Shown: positions 50,356 through 59,341, counted from the stretch's first letter. The stretch: DNA of 64,000 nucleotides from Cognataquiflexum aquatile (GCF_003316845.1 NZ_QMIK01000004.1:744001-808000); one strand, 5' to 3'. Notes: generated by a model from the letters alone, not told the origin. Numbers and translations: made by a program.

Positions 50356-53163
50356 ATGAAAAAAACCACAGCTTTCATCTTTCTGTTTTTTATCCTCTCC
50401 CAACTTTCGGCTCAAAGCAACCGATGGTCCGTATCAGGAACCATTCAGGACAAGTCCGGCAGAGCACTTCCATCTGCGACAATTACCCTTTTGGATCCTA
50501 AAGATTCCACTTTGGTGACTTTTGGTGTGAGTAATCCAACGGGGAGTTTTGAAATCAAAAACATCAGGGAAAGTGAGTTGGTCTTACAGGTCTCTTTTGT
50601 GGGTTTCAAAGTTTTTTCCCAAGTCATCAAAAAACCTGAAAATTCAACATCACTTTCATTGGCATTGATCAAATTGGATGAAAATACAGCTGAACTGGAC
50701 ATGGTTACTGTGGAGGATATCGCTCCTGTAACAGTGAAGAAAGACACGATTGAATACAATGCGATGGCTTTCAAAACCCAGCCCAATTCCAATGTTGAAG
50801 ACTTGCTCAAAAGACTCCCCGGAGTGGAAGTGGACAGCGAAGGGAATATCAAAGCCCAGGGTGAAAAAGTTCAGAGGATATTTGTGGATGGAAAGGAGTT
50901 TTTTGGCAACGATCCTAAAATGGCTTCCAAAAACCTCCTTGCTGAAGCTATTTCCAAAATCCAGATTTATGATAGGAAATCAGATCAGGCAGCATTTACG
51001 GGAATTGATGATGGAAAAAGAGAAAAAACCATCAACCTACAATTGAAAGAGGATTATAAAAAAGGCTATTTCGGAACTTTGAACGGAGGAGCAGGAACTG
51101 AAAACAGGTACGCGCTAAAAGGAAACGTCAATAAGTTTAGTGACAAGCAGCAGCTTTCATTTTTAGGGATGGCAAACAATACCAATGAACAGGGATTTTC
51201 TATCGATGATTACATCAATTTCAATGGTGGAATCCAAAGCTTTGCTTCAGGAGGTCAGGTGAGGATTGTCATAGGCGGCAACAATCCAAGCAGTATTCCC
51301 ATCAATACAGGCCAAAGAATGAACGGGATAATGAATTCCATTGGATTTGGTTCCAATATCAATCAAGAGCTCAGCAAAAAAACCAAAATGAACGGAAGCT
51401 ATTTTTTTAACCGGCTCGACCATAATATTATCCAAAACACCAACAGACTGAATTTTTTTCCGACAGGAGATTTTAACTTCAATGAACGTAGCAAGCAAGA
51501 TAACCTCAATTCAAATCATAAGGTTAATTTAATCTTGGACCATAAAATCGATACCCTAAACTCTTTCAGATCCACTACCAATGCCAATTATACAGAGACA
51601 AACAGGGTGATGAATAGCCTTACCGAAAACACTGATTTGAATGGTAATATCTTAAATAAAGGGGAAAGGACTAACCTGACGGAGGGGAACAGTTTTCAGT
51701 TGAATACCGATTTTTTATTTAGACACAGGTTCAAGAAGCAGGGAAGAAGCTGGTCAGCTAACCTCAACCTGGGAGTCAGTGACAATCAGTATCAAGGTGA
51801 CCTTTATGCCAAAAATGAGTTTTTTACCGGCGTTCCTGAAACAGAAATCATAGAACAACTTCAGCTACAGGAAAATACTGCAATCAATTATGGAGGAAAT
51901 TTTTCTTACACCGAACCTTTAGGCGGTAGAAAATATCTCGAAGTGGTCTATAATTTCCGGCAAAACCACAACGATGTCAACCGTGAGGTTTTTGATAAAG
52001 AAGAGGAAAACCTCGAATTCAATACCGCTCTGAGTAATAAATTTACCAGCCTTTACACCTACCACAGGCCCGGAGTGAACTTCAGTATGAACCGAAACAA
52101 ATACAATGTAGTGGCAGGCCTGGCAATGCAGGCGACTAGGCTAAACGGCGAATTGCTGTTGTTTGATGAGAAAATCAAAAACCGGTTTGAAAACATCCTT
52201 CCAAGCCTGAGAGTCAATTATAGCTTTTCAAATTCCAAAAACCTTGGCTTCGACTATGGTACTTCAGTGACCGAACCCACCATTGAACAGCTTCAGCCTG
52301 TGATCAATAATTCCGATCCATTGAATATTTATGTTGGAAATCCGGAGCTTAAACCCGCTTTTCTTCATAATTGGCGGGTCAATTACAACAGCTTTGATAT
52401 GGGAAAATTCATTAGCTTTTTTGGCATGGTCAATGTTAATTATACAGAAAACGCCATTGTAAACTCCCAATCGATCGATGAAAGGCAGGTTAGGACCATT
52501 ATGCCTGTAAATGTGAAAGACAATTTGATGCTCAATTCCAATGTTAATTTGGGATTTCCCATAAAGCAATTGAACAGCAGTTTCAGTGTTGGACCAAACC
52601 TAACTTACCAAAAAGGCCTCAACCTGATCAATGAAATGGAGGATGTGATCAAGATATCCAACTTGGGTGGAAATATCCGGTATGATTATAATTGGAAGGA
52701 ATATGTCAATGTCGGATTGTCCGCCAATCTCAGCAGACAACGTACTGCTTACGATTTCAGCCCTGAGCAAAACCAGCTTTTCTTCAACCAAAACTACAAT
52801 GCTGAAGCCAATATCAATTTTCTAAAAAACTATACCGTCGGAGGCAATTTTAATTATTTGCTATATAAAAGTGAGACTACGGATTTTAGAGAATCTATTC
52901 CTGTTTTGAATTTGTCAATCAGTAGGTTTATCCTCAAAGGCCAAAAAGGAGAAATCAAACTCACCGGTCAAAACCTTTTCAACCAAAACGTGGGAGTTTC
53001 CCAAAGGGCTGATGTGAACTTTATCGAACAGACAGTTACCAACAATCTTGGGAGATTTATTCTTCTGAGCTTCACCTATAAGCTCAACAATAACCTCAAT
53101 CCGATGAACAATATGCCAAGACCTGGAGGGGGAGGAGTAAGGATGATTAGGATGGGAAATTGA
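50356..53163 (+). CDS. TonB-dependent-receptor-like outer-membrane barrel with carboxypeptidase-regulatory domain
   Basis: A 935-residue outer-membrane protein: signal peptide (to LSAQS), a carboxypeptidase-regulatory-like beta-sandwich (about 25-110, SGTIQDKSGRALPSATITLL), a plug-like region (about 125-235, LLKRLPGVEVDSEGNIKAQG, VFVDGKEFFGND-type motif as IFVDGKEFFGND) and a long beta-barrel that ends GGGVRMIRMGN. This is the outer-membrane protein commonly paired with GLPGLI genes. The ligand is unknown. A similar C-terminal MRMI/VRMIRM ending in both partners is noticeable. Confidence 0.9.
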   Translation: MKKTTAFIFLFFILSQLSAQSNRWSVSGTIQDKSGRALPSATITLLDPKDSTLVTFGVSNPTGSFEIKNIRESELVLQVSFVGFKVFSQVIKKPENSTSLSLALIKLDENTAELDMVTVEDIAPVTVKKDTIEYNAMAFKTQPNSNVEDLLKRLPGVEVDSEGNIKAQGEKVQRIFVDGKEFFGNDPKMASKNLLAEAISKIQIYDRKSDQAAFTGIDDGKREKTINLQLKEDYKKGYFGTLNGGAGTENRYALKGNVNKFSDKQQLSFLGMANNTNEQGFSIDDYINFNGGIQSFASGGQVRIVIGGNNPSSIPINTGQRMNGIMNSIGFGSNINQELSKKTKMNGSYFFNRLDHNIIQNTNRLNFFPTGDFNFNERSKQDNLNSNHKVNLILDHKIDTLNSFRSTTNANYTETNRVMNSLTENTDLNGNILNKGERTNLTEGNSFQLNTDFLFRHRFKKQGRSWSANLNLGVSDNQYQGDLYAKNEFFTGVPETEIIEQLQLQENTAINYGGNFSYTEPLGGRKYLEVVYNFRQNHNDVNREVFDKEEENLEFNTALSNKFTSLYTYHRPGVNFSMNRNKYNVVAGLAMQATRLNGELLLFDEKIKNRFENILPSLRVNYSFSNSKNLGFDYGTSVTEPTIEQLQPVINNSDPLNIYVGNPELKPAFLHNWRVNYNSFDMGKFISFFGMVNVNYTENAIVNSQSIDERQVRTIMPVNVKDNLMLNSNVNLGFPIKQLNSSFSVGPNLTYQKGLNLINEMEDVIKISNLGGNIRYDYNWKEYVNVGLSANLSRQRTAYDFSPEQNQLFFNQNYNAEANINFLKNYTVGGNFNYLLYKSETTDFRESIPVLNLSISRFILKGQKGEIKLTGQNLFNQNVGVSQRADVNFIEQTVTNNLGRFILLSFTYKLNNNLNPMNNMPRPGGGGVRMIRMGN

Positions 53164-53164
53164 T

Positions 53165-53245
53165 AAAGGAAGAAGGTTGATTGAGGAAGGAAGAAGTAAG
53201 AGGTGAAAGGTAAAAGGCGGGAAGTTGGAGGTTGGGATAAAGTTA
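53165..53245. repeat. Heptamer-periodic purine-rich tract
   Basis: GAAGAAG-GTTGATT-GAGGAAG-GAAGAAG-TAAGAGG-TGAAAGG-TAAAAGG-CGGGAAG-TTGGAGG: nine or more units in unbroken 7-bp register, just after the barrel gene stop codon. Confidence 0.75.
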
Positions 53246-53293
53246 GTTAACCAAATTTTGGAGGCCCAAATTTTCTTTCTTAATCATTGATGT

Positions 53294-53875
53294 CTAACAA
53301 CATGGACCGTCCTTTCGAAAAGTGTAAGTAACTTTTGCCTCAACCCACTCTTTTTTGGAATAGTCAAATATCCTTTGGGAAGTCACTAATTCCACATTAT
53401 TGTTTTTTCCTGAATTGGTTTTTAGACTTTCTATGACAATGTCTTCATGGATTTGCTCTGGAAATTCAAATGGGTAAGGATAGCGATTCCATGATAAAGC
53501 TACAGATCCATTGCCTTCCAGATCAAACCTCCTTCCATCTTGGACATATAATATTGTAACTTGATCATTAAATTCATAATGATGTGGAAGTTTGAGAATG
53601 ACTTGAGAAAAATGTACGTTAAAATATTCTGGGCTGTACAAATTAAGAAAAATCGTTCCAGAATTCTGACCGGCGAATATTCTGATGTTGTTGGCTTTAA
53701 TAAGTTGATCAAGTAAATCCAGCGAAACAATTCCATTACCTGTAAAGTCTATTGGCCGATCAGAGGTAATGGATTCCGGAAGATATAATCCAAAAACAGT
53801 TTCAGGATCTTCTTTTTCTGCGCAAGAAATAAAAAGTAAACCAATGAGTACGAAGCTGAGGATTTTCTTAGTCAT
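53294..53875 (-). CDS. Lipoprotein of unknown function
   Basis: 193 residues from the ATG at 53875; an upstream TTG would put seven extra residues before the signal peptide. Lipobox LLFISCAEK (C18). The mature protein is a beta-rich single domain with GNGIVSLDLLDQLIKANNI and GNGSVALSWNRYPYPFEF, ending in CC. I do not recognise a named family. It is convergent with the barrel gene and likely faces the periplasm or the cell surface. Confidence 0.7.
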   Translation of the reverse strand: MTKKILSFVLIGLLFISCAEKEDPETVFGLYLPESITSDRPIDFTGNGIVSLDLLDQLIKANNIRIFAGQNSGTIFLNLYSPEYFNVHFSQVILKLPHHYEFNDQVTILYVQDGRRFDLEGNGSVALSWNRYPYPFEFPEQIHEDIVIESLKTNSGKNNNVELVTSQRIFDYSKKEWVEAKVTYTFRKDGPCC

Positions 53876-54030
53876 AGCAAAGTGGCGAAAGTTCAACTTA
53901 AATTTCGTGAAAGCTTATAGTTTTTCCAAATTTAAACTAAACTTATTCTGATAAATTTTCGAGAAATTAATTGAAGAGAAAGGAAGGAATTTTGTCTCCG
54001 AAAAAAAGAGAGAAAACATGTAAATTTACT

Positions 54031-54065
54031 GGACAAATTACGTTATGTTAGAGGACAAATTACGT
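54031..54065. promoter_or_regulatory. Direct repeats upstream of the toxin-antitoxin genes
   Basis: The 13-mer GGACAAATTACGT occurs at 54031 and 54053, 22 bp apart (two helical turns), with the second copy ending 10 bp before the antitoxin ATG. This placement suits autorepression by the antitoxin, alone or with its toxin. Confidence 0.55.
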
Positions 54066-54074
54066 GATATTTGA

Positions 54075-54536
54075 ATGGAAAAGAAACCCTCAGTTGTAAG
54101 TGAGCCTGCGGTGGCCTATTACAAAAAGTCCCGATTGTCTGCTCATGACATTTTGAATGTGGAACATGGAAGATTGGATGAGCCATTTCAAAGGGTGGAG
54201 ACTTTCCGTAAAGGCCTAAAAAAGAGATCCTTTGAGGGATTGAAAGAAATATCGGGTCTTGATAATAATACTTTGGCGGCAGCTTTGGCTGTATCTGCCA
54301 AGACACTTCAGAGAAAAGATGTTTTTGATGTTGTCCAATCTGAAAAGATGTATGAATTGGCAGAGCTATATGCTTTGGGTACTAATTATTTTGGCAGTGA
54401 GGGTTTTAGGCGTTGGATGGAGAGGCCCCTTTTTACCATTGGCAATAGAATTCCACTTGATCTTCTTGATGTTTCTGAAGGGCTTGATATTCTAAAGACC
54501 GAGATTTTGCGCTTGCAGCACGGTATTGCTATTTGA
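54075..54536 (+). CDS. Xre/MbcA/ParS-type antitoxin
   Basis: A 153-residue antitoxin. The N-terminal and central part has a DNA-binding Xre-like region (SFEGLKEISGLDNNTLAAAL and SAKTLQRKD). The C-terminal MbcA/ParS toxin-binding domain shows SEGFRRWMERPLFTIGNRIP, LLDVSEGLDIL and the ending RLQHGIAI, which normally blocks the NAD-binding site of RES toxins. The toxin gene starts 6 bp after the stop. The gene is intact, although its toxin is not. Confidence 0.9.
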   Translation: MEKKPSVVSEPAVAYYKKSRLSAHDILNVEHGRLDEPFQRVETFRKGLKKRSFEGLKEISGLDNNTLAAALAVSAKTLQRKDVFDVVQSEKMYELAELYALGTNYFGSEGFRRWMERPLFTIGNRIPLDLLDVSEGLDILKTEILRLQHGIAI

Positions 54537-54542
54537 GGATAG

Positions 54543-54998
54543 ATGAAAGTTTACCGTATTGCTTTGAATCAATATTGCGATGTCAGTGGGGAAGGTGCCA
54601 AATTGTATGGTGGCAGGTGGAATTTTCAAGGCGTCCCGGCTTTATATGGGAGCGCATCCATTTCTTCTTCCTTGTTAGAAAGACTTACGATTGATTCCGA
54701 ATTATTTTCTTCAGAAAGGTATGTGCTTTCTTCAGTCATGGAGTTTGATGTTCCTGACAAAAGTGCATTTGTTCCAGACATGAATGAATTACCGGAAGGG
54801 TGGGATGCAATTCCGCCTTTGAGAGTTTCTCAGGATTACGGAACTCAATTACTTCAAAGTGGTGTCTTGTGATTTGGTATTCCTTCTATTGTTGATAAAA
54901 CTTCACTGAATTTTGTCCTTAATCCAACATCAGTCGATTTTTCGAAAGTGACTTCCAAAGTATATCCCTTGGATTTGGATTCACGAATTATTCGATAA
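54543..54998 (+). pseudogene. RES-domain toxin interrupted by an in-frame TGA
   Basis: RES toxins degrade NAD+. The frame opens MKVYRIALNQYCDVSGEGAK, then LYGGRWN, as in the family, and stops at TGA 54870-54872 after 109 codons. The same frame then continues for 41 codons, FGIPSIVDKTSLNFVLNP to DLDSRIIR, ending at TAA 54996; this is recognisably the rest of the RES domain (S-x-V-x-x-x-x-N-x-x-x-NP). Restoring one sense codon, most simply TGG, would give a 151-residue protein, the normal length. The toxin is probably inactive, or the base is a sequencing error. Confidence 0.88.
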
Positions 54999-55070
54999 TC
55001 TCAAATTCTTAAGAGGTTGGTATTTGAGCTAGCTTGATGAGCTTTCTGGATTCAAGTTTATAAAAATTAA

Positions 55071-55100
55071 AAAAAGGCAACGATCCCTCGTTGCCTCTTT
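55071..55100. terminator. Bidirectional terminator between toxin remnant and serA
   Basis: AGGCAACG-ATCCCT-CGTTGCCT, an 8-bp perfect stem with an A-run on the left and T-run on the right, so it can terminate both strands. It lies 37 bp past the serA stop. TATTTCAAT repeats three to four times in the gap that follows (55102-55140). Confidence 0.85.
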
Positions 55101-55136
55101 TTATTTCAATGTATTTCAATTGTATTTCTATCTATT

Positions 55137-57029
55137 TCAATAAAGTACCCTAAACCTGATTGTACCTGGAATTTCTTTCATAGCTTCAATCATTTCAGGA
55201 GAATAAGCCTTATTGATATCAGAAATTACATAACCGATTTTTTCATTGGTTTTAAGGTATTGGCCTACAATGTTGATGTTGTAACTGGCTAGGATTTGGT
55301 TGATTTTAGCCAAGACACCTGGTTCATTGTGATGAACATGGATCAATCTGTGCGCATCTTTTAAGAATGGCAATTGGATATTGGGGAAGTTTACTGAATT
55401 GTAAGTATTTCCTGTATTGATATATTCCATGATTTTTCCAGGAACAAATCTGGCAATGTTTTGCTGGGCTTCTAAGGTAGAACCACCAATGTGAGGTGTC
55501 AGAATGGTGTTTTTCATACCTATCAATTCCGAAGCAAAAGGCTCATCATTATTTTTTGGTTCATGAGGGAATACATCCACTGCAGTACCGGCAATATGTC
55601 CTGATTCAAGTGCTTCTTTCAAAGCCGGTATATCCACTACATGGCCACGGCTGAGATTGACGAGGTATGAACCTTTTTTCATCAAAGCAATTTTTGATTT
55701 GTCGATCAGGCATTTGTTGTCTTTTCTGCCGTCCACATGTAGGGTAATCACATCACAGGTCTTGAGCAATTCATCCAAAGAATCGATTTTTGTGGCATTT
55801 CCGAGCGCAAGTTTTTCAATAACATCATAGTAGTAGACATCCATTCCCATGTTTTCGGCCAAGACTGAAAGCTGTGCACCTATATTTCCGTAACCTACGA
55901 TTCCCAATTTTTTACCGCGGATTTCAAAACTGCCTGAGGCAGATTTGTCCCAGATTCCTTTGTGCATTCCGTGGCTTTTGTCATGGAATCCCCTCATCAG
56001 GAAGATGATTTCGGCAATGGCCATTTCTACTACCGAACGGGTGTTGCTGAAAGGTGCATTGAATACCGCAATGCCCTTTTCGGTACAAGTTTCCAAATCA
56101 ATCTGATTGGTACCGATGCAAAAGGCGCCGATAGAAATCAGCCTATTTGCATTTTCAAGAACTTTTTTGGTTACATTGGTTTTGGAGCGGATGCCAAGGA
56201 TACTGACGTTTTTGATTTTTTCTGCAAGTTCTTCTTCGTTAAGGGCAGAGCTGATAACTTCTACATTATAGCCTTCATGTTTCATCAATTCCACGCCGAT
56301 TGGGTGGACATTTTCTAGAAGGAGTACATTGATTCGGCTTTTTGGGTAAGAGAATTTCTTGTTCATTTTATTGACGTAAAGGATTTCATCTAAACTAGGG
56401 GCAATGTGGTCCGCTTTGGAGGTCACTTTTGGTCTTTCGACATTTTCAGTGAATGCGTAGAATTTATTGGCAAGGCCTGATTCTTTGATTTCATAATCTG
56501 TGTAGCCATCTCCGATTACGTAGATGTCTCCTTCGAGATTGAGTGTTTTGATGGTTTTAGATTTACCACCGTTTTTGGAAAGGACATTGTCACGGTTGAA
56601 ATCTATGATTTTGCCGGCATCGTCATAGATAAACTCATTGGCAAAAACATTTTCAGCTTTGATTCCATACTCCCCGACTATGGGGGTGATAAAATCCTTG
56701 AAACCGTTGGAAATGATGATGATATTGTCTGCGTTTTCTTCAAAAAATTCTTTGTTCCGCTGAAAGGATTTAGAGACTTTGGTTTTCAGTTCTGCAATTA
56801 ATTCAGAGATCTGAGGCTTGGAAGCTTCCAAGATATCCAACCTTCTTTCGAGACTTTCGCGGAAGTTGAGACTTCCTTCCATCCCAAGATCGGTGATGTT
56901 TTTGATGGCCTGGATTTTTTCATCTCGCTTTGGATCATTCTTCAGACTGATTTCTCCCAGCACATCCAAAGCTTCAACTTGCGTAAATGTACTGTCAAAA
57001 TCAATAATAAATTTCTTATTGTGGGGCAT
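55137..57029 (-). CDS. serA: Phosphoserine phosphatase-phosphoglycerate dehydrogenase fusion
   Basis: 630 residues from the ATG at 57029 (MPHNKKFIID); a longer frame adds an unlikely 14 residues. The N-terminal HAD domain (about 1-215) has all phosphoserine-phosphatase motifs: DFDST nucleophile, IIISNG, the lysine in GGKSKTIK, and GDGYTDYE. The C-terminal part (about 225-630) is a D-3-phosphoglycerate dehydrogenase: GIVGYGNIG, catalytic Arg in NLSRGH, Glu in FPHEP, His in TPHIGGST, and a terminal ACT domain (HNEPGVLAKINQIL). It should catalyse the first and last steps of serine synthesis; serC is not nearby. Confidence 0.93.
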   Translation of the reverse strand: MPHNKKFIIDFDSTFTQVEALDVLGEISLKNDPKRDEKIQAIKNITDLGMEGSLNFRESLERRLDILEASKPQISELIAELKTKVSKSFQRNKEFFEENADNIIIISNGFKDFITPIVGEYGIKAENVFANEFIYDDAGKIIDFNRDNVLSKNGGKSKTIKTLNLEGDIYVIGDGYTDYEIKESGLANKFYAFTENVERPKVTSKADHIAPSLDEILYVNKMNKKFSYPKSRINVLLLENVHPIGVELMKHEGYNVEVISSALNEEELAEKIKNVSILGIRSKTNVTKKVLENANRLISIGAFCIGTNQIDLETCTEKGIAVFNAPFSNTRSVVEMAIAEIIFLMRGFHDKSHGMHKGIWDKSASGSFEIRGKKLGIVGYGNIGAQLSVLAENMGMDVYYYDVIEKLALGNATKIDSLDELLKTCDVITLHVDGRKDNKCLIDKSKIALMKKGSYLVNLSRGHVVDIPALKEALESGHIAGTAVDVFPHEPKNNDEPFASELIGMKNTILTPHIGGSTLEAQQNIARFVPGKIMEYINTGNTYNSVNFPNIQLPFLKDAHRLIHVHHNEPGVLAKINQILASYNINIVGQYLKTNEKIGYVISDINKAYSPEMIEAMKEIPGTIRFRVLY

Positions 57030-57163
57030 TATTGCTGTGGATTTTTTATGATCTAAGCTCAAAATTAGCATATTATTAAAAAGTAATGCCTTTTATTGAA
57101 CAAAATACTTTTGTGATTTTTGGCACTTAGTCCTGAAATCGATTGAGAAGCTTACATTCACAT

Positions 57164-57655
57164 TTATCCGATCAGTCTTTCGCCCGTCAACTCATTGACC
57201 AACCATTTGATCTCCATATTTTCATCATATTCAGAATCAAGAACGAATTTTTCTTTGTCCAAAAGAAATCTGTAAATATACCAATCTGTCTTTGGGGTAG
57301 GGATATTTAATATCTGATCAAATGAAATCCACTCCAATGTTCCTTCATTACAATCCGGAGGTGGTATTTTATCGATTTCTGCCAAGTACACATAGCAGAT
57401 CCAGTTATAGTTTATTGGTGATGTCTCGGTCAGGATTCCGCAAAAATCCATGGTCTCGACCCGGATTCCTGTTTCCTCCCAAGTCTCCCTCATAGCTCCT
57501 GACAGGGGAGTTTCGTATGGGTCTAATTTACCTCCTACAGGAGTATAGAGGTCTTTATTTGGTTCCTTTAGTCGCTTTAAGAGCAGGAAACTATCTCCGT
57601 TTTTGAGTACACAGATTGTTGCTGCTTTTTTTAATCCAATAGGTATGGTGCTCAT
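57164..57655 (-). CDS. NUDIX hydrolase
   Basis: A 163-residue NUDIX-fold protein. The NUDIX box is complete: G-x5-E-x7-REUxEExGU as GGKLDPYETPLSGAMRETWE followed by ETGI (near residues 40-63). It is expected to cleave a nucleoside diphosphate linked to another group; the substrate is unknown, with NTP sanitation (MutT/8-oxo-dGTPase-like) possible. Its ATG overlaps the stop of the CAT-like gene by 4 bp, so the two are translationally coupled. Confidence 0.92.
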   Translation of the reverse strand: MSTIPIGLKKAATICVLKNGDSFLLLKRLKEPNKDLYTPVGGKLDPYETPLSGAMRETWEETGIRVETMDFCGILTETSPINYNWICYVYLAEIDKIPPPDCNEGTLEWISFDQILNIPTPKTDWYIYRFLLDKEKFVLDSEYDENMEIKWLVNELTGERLIG

Positions 57656-58275
57656 CTGTCCAATAGTTTTTGAAATTCCTCAATAAATTGACCGACATGA
57701 TGCCCATCCATCAGGGCATGGTGTACGTGAATGGATACTGGCATGGTTTTATTTCCCCCGGAATCTTTGACTTTTCCAAAGGAGATCTTTGGGCATGAAT
57801 CAGAAAATGAGAAACTTCTGGCGTGTGACAAGGAAGTAAAGTCAATCCAAGGAATGGAAGAGAAATGGATCACATTTTCACCCGAACCTGCAGGATCAAG
57901 CCCTGTGCTGTTTCTCACCTTTTCTATTTCAATTTTGGCATATTTCTCAAATTCCTTAAAATTCTCAAAGTAATCCATGTAAGAAAAGCCAAATGTCCCA
58001 TTTTCACGGTTGATGGTGGGGGAAGCATTTATTTTTTCGAATACCAATACTTGGCCATCCCTGATTCTATACCGGAATGGTTCTATGGAATTTGCCGCCT
58101 GAAGGGCAGCATGGAGATAATATAAAAAGAATGAACTGCCATTTGACTTTGCATTTTGGTAGGCTTTGGTACAATCTATCCTTATTGTCACTCCAAAGAA
58201 AGGTTCTTCAAACTTACTGAAAAACAAAAAGTGGTCTTTTCGGGACCACTTTTCAATATCAAGAATCTTGAACAT
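57652..58275 (-). CDS. Chloramphenicol acetyltransferase-like (CatA family) protein
   Basis: A 207-residue acyltransferase of the trimeric CAT family. The catalytic motif HHALMDGHH (His186, Asp190) matches HHxxxDGxH, and SIPWIDFTSL gives the family's serine region. The N-terminus starts FKILDIEKWSRKDHFLFF, as in CatA-type enzymes. Chromosomal CAT-like proteins in Bacteroidota need not confer chloramphenicol resistance; the natural acyl acceptor is unknown. It lies 10 bp after the DUF2911 gene and overlaps the NUDIX gene. Confidence 0.88.
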   Translation of the reverse strand: MFKILDIEKWSRKDHFLFFSKFEEPFFGVTIRIDCTKAYQNAKSNGSSFFLYYLHAALQAANSIEPFRYRIRDGQVLVFEKINASPTINRENGTFGFSYMDYFENFKEFEKYAKIEIEKVRNSTGLDPAGSGENVIHFSSIPWIDFTSLSHARSFSFSDSCPKISFGKVKDSGGNKTMPVSIHVHHALMDGHHVGQFIEEFQKLLDR

Positions 58276-58285
58276 GTTGTAAATA

Positions 58286-59137
58286 TTATTTAATTGATTT
58301 GATCAATCTCTCATTAAGGCTGACATAATCAGGGTTTTTGGCTTCTTTAGCCATTTCCATTGATTTAGTAGCGCTGTCGATTGCTTCTTTTTTCTTACCC
58401 AAAGCCAGTTCAATTTTAGCTTTTAGGTGCATGGTCCAGTATTTTGGATCTTCGCTGACAGATTTTGTGATCCAATCGTATGCCTGGTTCATGTCTTTGT
58501 TATTGGTAAAGTAATAATTGGCCGCCTGATACAGCAAGCCCGGATTGTCAGCTCCTTGATCGATCACCAATGCCTTGATTTCAGCCATCACAATGCTATC
58601 CACCTCTGTTTCTATACGGAATTTGATTCTGGTATTTTCCCATTTCAACGCAATCGTAGCACCTGTATCGGTCATATCTACAAAGTTGATTTCCATGGTC
58701 TCATATTTCTGACCTGTTTTGCCTGGCTTTACTTTGAATCTCACGAGGTCATCTTTTGCATCATACCCAACAGCGCCCCATAATTTTGTGTTTTTGGATA
58801 GGATTATAGTCCATTCATTTTTGTCAGGAATGGAATAAAGGGCATAAGATCCTGCAGGAACATTGTTTCCTTCCACTTTTGCTTCATTCTTAAAAGTGAT
58901 GATGGTAGCAGCATTTGCCCCTGTTCTCCATACTTCCCCAAATGGAACTAATTCTCCGAATATTTTTCTTCCTTTGGTACTTGGACGGCTATATTCTATG
59001 GTAACATCTGTAAGTCCAATTTTTTGACTTATAGTTGCAGTGGGACTTGCCTGTGGCATTTGTATCTGTTGGGCTACAGCAACCGTAGATAATGCTACTA
59101 TTATCATAAATTGCAATAAAATGGATTTGCTTTTCAT
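58286..59137 (-). CDS. DUF2911 domain-containing exported protein
   Basis: A 283-residue exported protein. A signal peptide (to VAVAQQ) precedes the DUF2911 domain (about 25-185), seen in QASPTATISQKIGLTDVTIE, YSRPSTKGRKIFGELVPFGE and WRTGAN. The C-terminal 100 residues contain two TPR-like helices. The family is common in Bacteroidota and its function is unknown. First gene of a likely three-gene transcript with the CAT-like and NUDIX genes. Confidence 0.9.
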   Translation of the reverse strand: MKSKSILLQFMIIVALSTVAVAQQIQMPQASPTATISQKIGLTDVTIEYSRPSTKGRKIFGELVPFGEVWRTGANAATIITFKNEAKVEGNNVPAGSYALYSIPDKNEWTIILSKNTKLWGAVGYDAKDDLVRFKVKPGKTGQKYETMEINFVDMTDTGATIALKWENTRIKFRIETEVDSIVMAEIKALVIDQGADNPGLLYQAANYYFTNNKDMNQAYDWITKSVSEDPKYWTMHLKAKIELALGKKKEAIDSATKSMEMAKEAKNPDYVSLNERLIKSIK

Positions 59138-59341
59138 TTTTTTGTATGTTAATTTAGTTGAGTTGGAATTGACATTCGTAAAGATAATAAATTATTCAAT
59201 CTGTAGAATTTAGTGCTTTTTGAATATGCATAATCAGAAATTTAGGTCGATTGAGCATATTGTAGCCGCTAAAAGAATTGTTTTTTTAATTAGTTGATTA
59301 GAAAGGCAATTTGGAACCGGGTTTTAATTTTAAAAAAAAGA

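Noticed and set aside
57652-58275. Acquired chloramphenicol resistance gene
   Set aside because: The catalytic motif is CAT-like, but the gene is embedded in an ordinary chromosomal operon with no mobile-element context.
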